Shown piece after piece: positions 5,131-5,553 of a stretch of DNA of 5,553 nt (position 1 is the stretch's first letter; each line of letters opens with the position of its first letter). A program made the position numbers and the translations under genes. The stretch is from Halobacteriales archaeon QS_9_68_42 (GTDB taxonomy: Archaea; Halobacteriota; Halobacteria; Halobacteriales; Haloarculaceae). Location of the stretch: assembly GCA_003022905.1 (NCBI GenBank), contig PXSE01000058.1, positions 1 to 5,553 of the forward strand. The letters are read 5' to 3'. The notes under the pieces are model-generated. The model was not told the DNA's origin, did no database searches, and saw nothing but the letters and a program-made list of their open reading frames with translations.

Positions 5131-5553
5131 ACCTCCAGCATCCGCTCAAGCGCCAGCCCGGCGAGCTCCTTCTCGCGGGGGTCGACCTCGACGACGTTGC
5201 GCTCGTTTCCGTCGGCCAGTTCCTCGAGCACCCACGTCAGGTAGTTGGGGTCGACTTGCCGCATCGCGTTGCAGTCCATGCAGGCGTCGCCGCACAGCGG
5301 CAGTACCTCCACTTCGGGGTGCCACCGCTGGAGGTGGTTGGTGAGGTGGATTTCCGTGCCGATAGCCCACGTCTCGCCGGGGTCGGCGTTCTCGACGGTT
5401 TCGCAGATGGTCGAGGTCGACCCCGCCACGTCGGCGGCCTCGACGACCTCCCGCCGGCACTCGGGGTGGACGATGACGTTGCCGTCGGGATGGGCCTCGC
5501 GGAACGACTCGACGTGGGACCGGGTGAACCGCTCGTGGACCTGGCAGTAGCCG
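5127..5553 (-). CDS. nadA: Quinolinate synthase NadA, C-terminal part (cut by window edge)
   Basis: The open frame runs from the window edge to the TGA at 5127-5129, giving 141 residues of the C-terminus. NadA is a [4Fe-4S] enzyme that condenses iminoaspartate with dihydroxyacetone phosphate to quinolinate. Visible family features are GYCQVHERFT at the edge, whose Cys (5544-5546) should be the middle cluster ligand; VIVHPEC; the phosphate-binding VAGSTSTI; GTEIHLTNHL; CGDACMDCNAM, whose last Cys (5271-5273) should be the third ligand; and the C-terminal VDPREKELAGLALERMLEV. The 91-residue spacing between the two presumed ligands fits the known family. The first ligand and N-terminal domain lie outside the window. 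Internal starts such as the GTG at 5429 are not real, because conserved sequence continues upstream. It is the first of the three nad genes seen, and its promoter is not in view. Confidence 0.95.
   Translation of the reverse strand, partial: GYCQVHERFTRSHVESFREAHPDGNVIVHPECRREVVEAADVAGSTSTICETVENADPGETWAIGTEIHLTNHLQRWHPEVEVLPLCGDACMDCNAMRQVDPNYLTWVLEELADGNERNVVEVDPREKELAGLALERMLEV
5131..5136 (-). promoter_or_regulatory. Shine-Dalgarno-like GGAGGT at the nadA/nadB overlap
   Basis: GGAGGT, complementary to the CCUCC at the 16S rRNA 3' end, lies inside the last codons of nadA. It abuts the GTG at 5130 with no spacer, which is too close for use. It sits 6 nt before the in-frame GTG at 5124, a good spacing. 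This points to 5124 as the true nadB start, giving 517 residues. However, the CTGGAGGTG codons (Leu-Glu-Val) are common in this DNA, so chance is possible, and termination-reinitiation at 5130 needs no such site. Confidence 0.45.

Noticed and set aside
4418..5149. A 243-codon minus-strand open frame within nadB in another frame
   Set aside because: The Arg/Gly-rich translation is a frame shadow of the well-conserved nadB.

Overview
The window looks like chromosomal DNA of a haloarchaeon (class Halobacteria). The DNA is very GC-rich. The soluble proteins are rich in Asp and Glu, as expected of salt-in halophiles. Several genes have an archaeal BRE/TATA element about 27 bp before the start codon, which implies leaderless transcripts. 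The tRNA carries no encoded CCA. I cannot name a genus from the sequence alone.

Layout from left to right. A tRNA-Ile(GAU) lies on the minus strand (6-80) with its own promoter (about 115-133). Upstream of it on the same strand is an FxsA/UPF0716-type membrane protein with a long acidic tail (157-735). An 89-bp divergent region (736-824) separates this from gpmI on the plus strand (825-2366), a BPG-independent phosphoglycerate mutase with every expected catalytic residue. After gpmI comes a small two-helix membrane protein of unknown function (2415-2654) with a strong leaderless promoter. It converges, across a 22-bp gap, on a minus-strand NAD biosynthesis operon transcribed nadA (partial, cut by the right edge), nadB, nadC. 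No gene-free stretch exceeds 300 bases.

The three Nad enzymes form the de novo aspartate route to NAD. NadB oxidises L-aspartate to iminoaspartate. NadA, an Fe-S enzyme, condenses iminoaspartate with dihydroxyacetone phosphate to quinolinate. NadC converts quinolinate and PRPP to nicotinate mononucleotide. nadA and nadB overlap by 4 nt. nadB and nadC are separated by 60 bp.

Most of the window is ordinary housekeeping sequence. Three things stand out. The nadB-nadC junction holds a long dyad (3494-3567): a perfect 9-bp hairpin nested inside a 14-bp outer stem that pairs the end of nadB with the first codons of nadC, plus a tandem 8-mer. It is a candidate cis-regulatory RNA or operator. NadB contains a Ser/Arg-rich in-frame insert (about 4180-4230) built from codons that are rare in its neighbours and carrying two small stem-loops. 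The NadA C-terminal cysteine motif has CxxxCxxC spacing rather than CxxCxxC.
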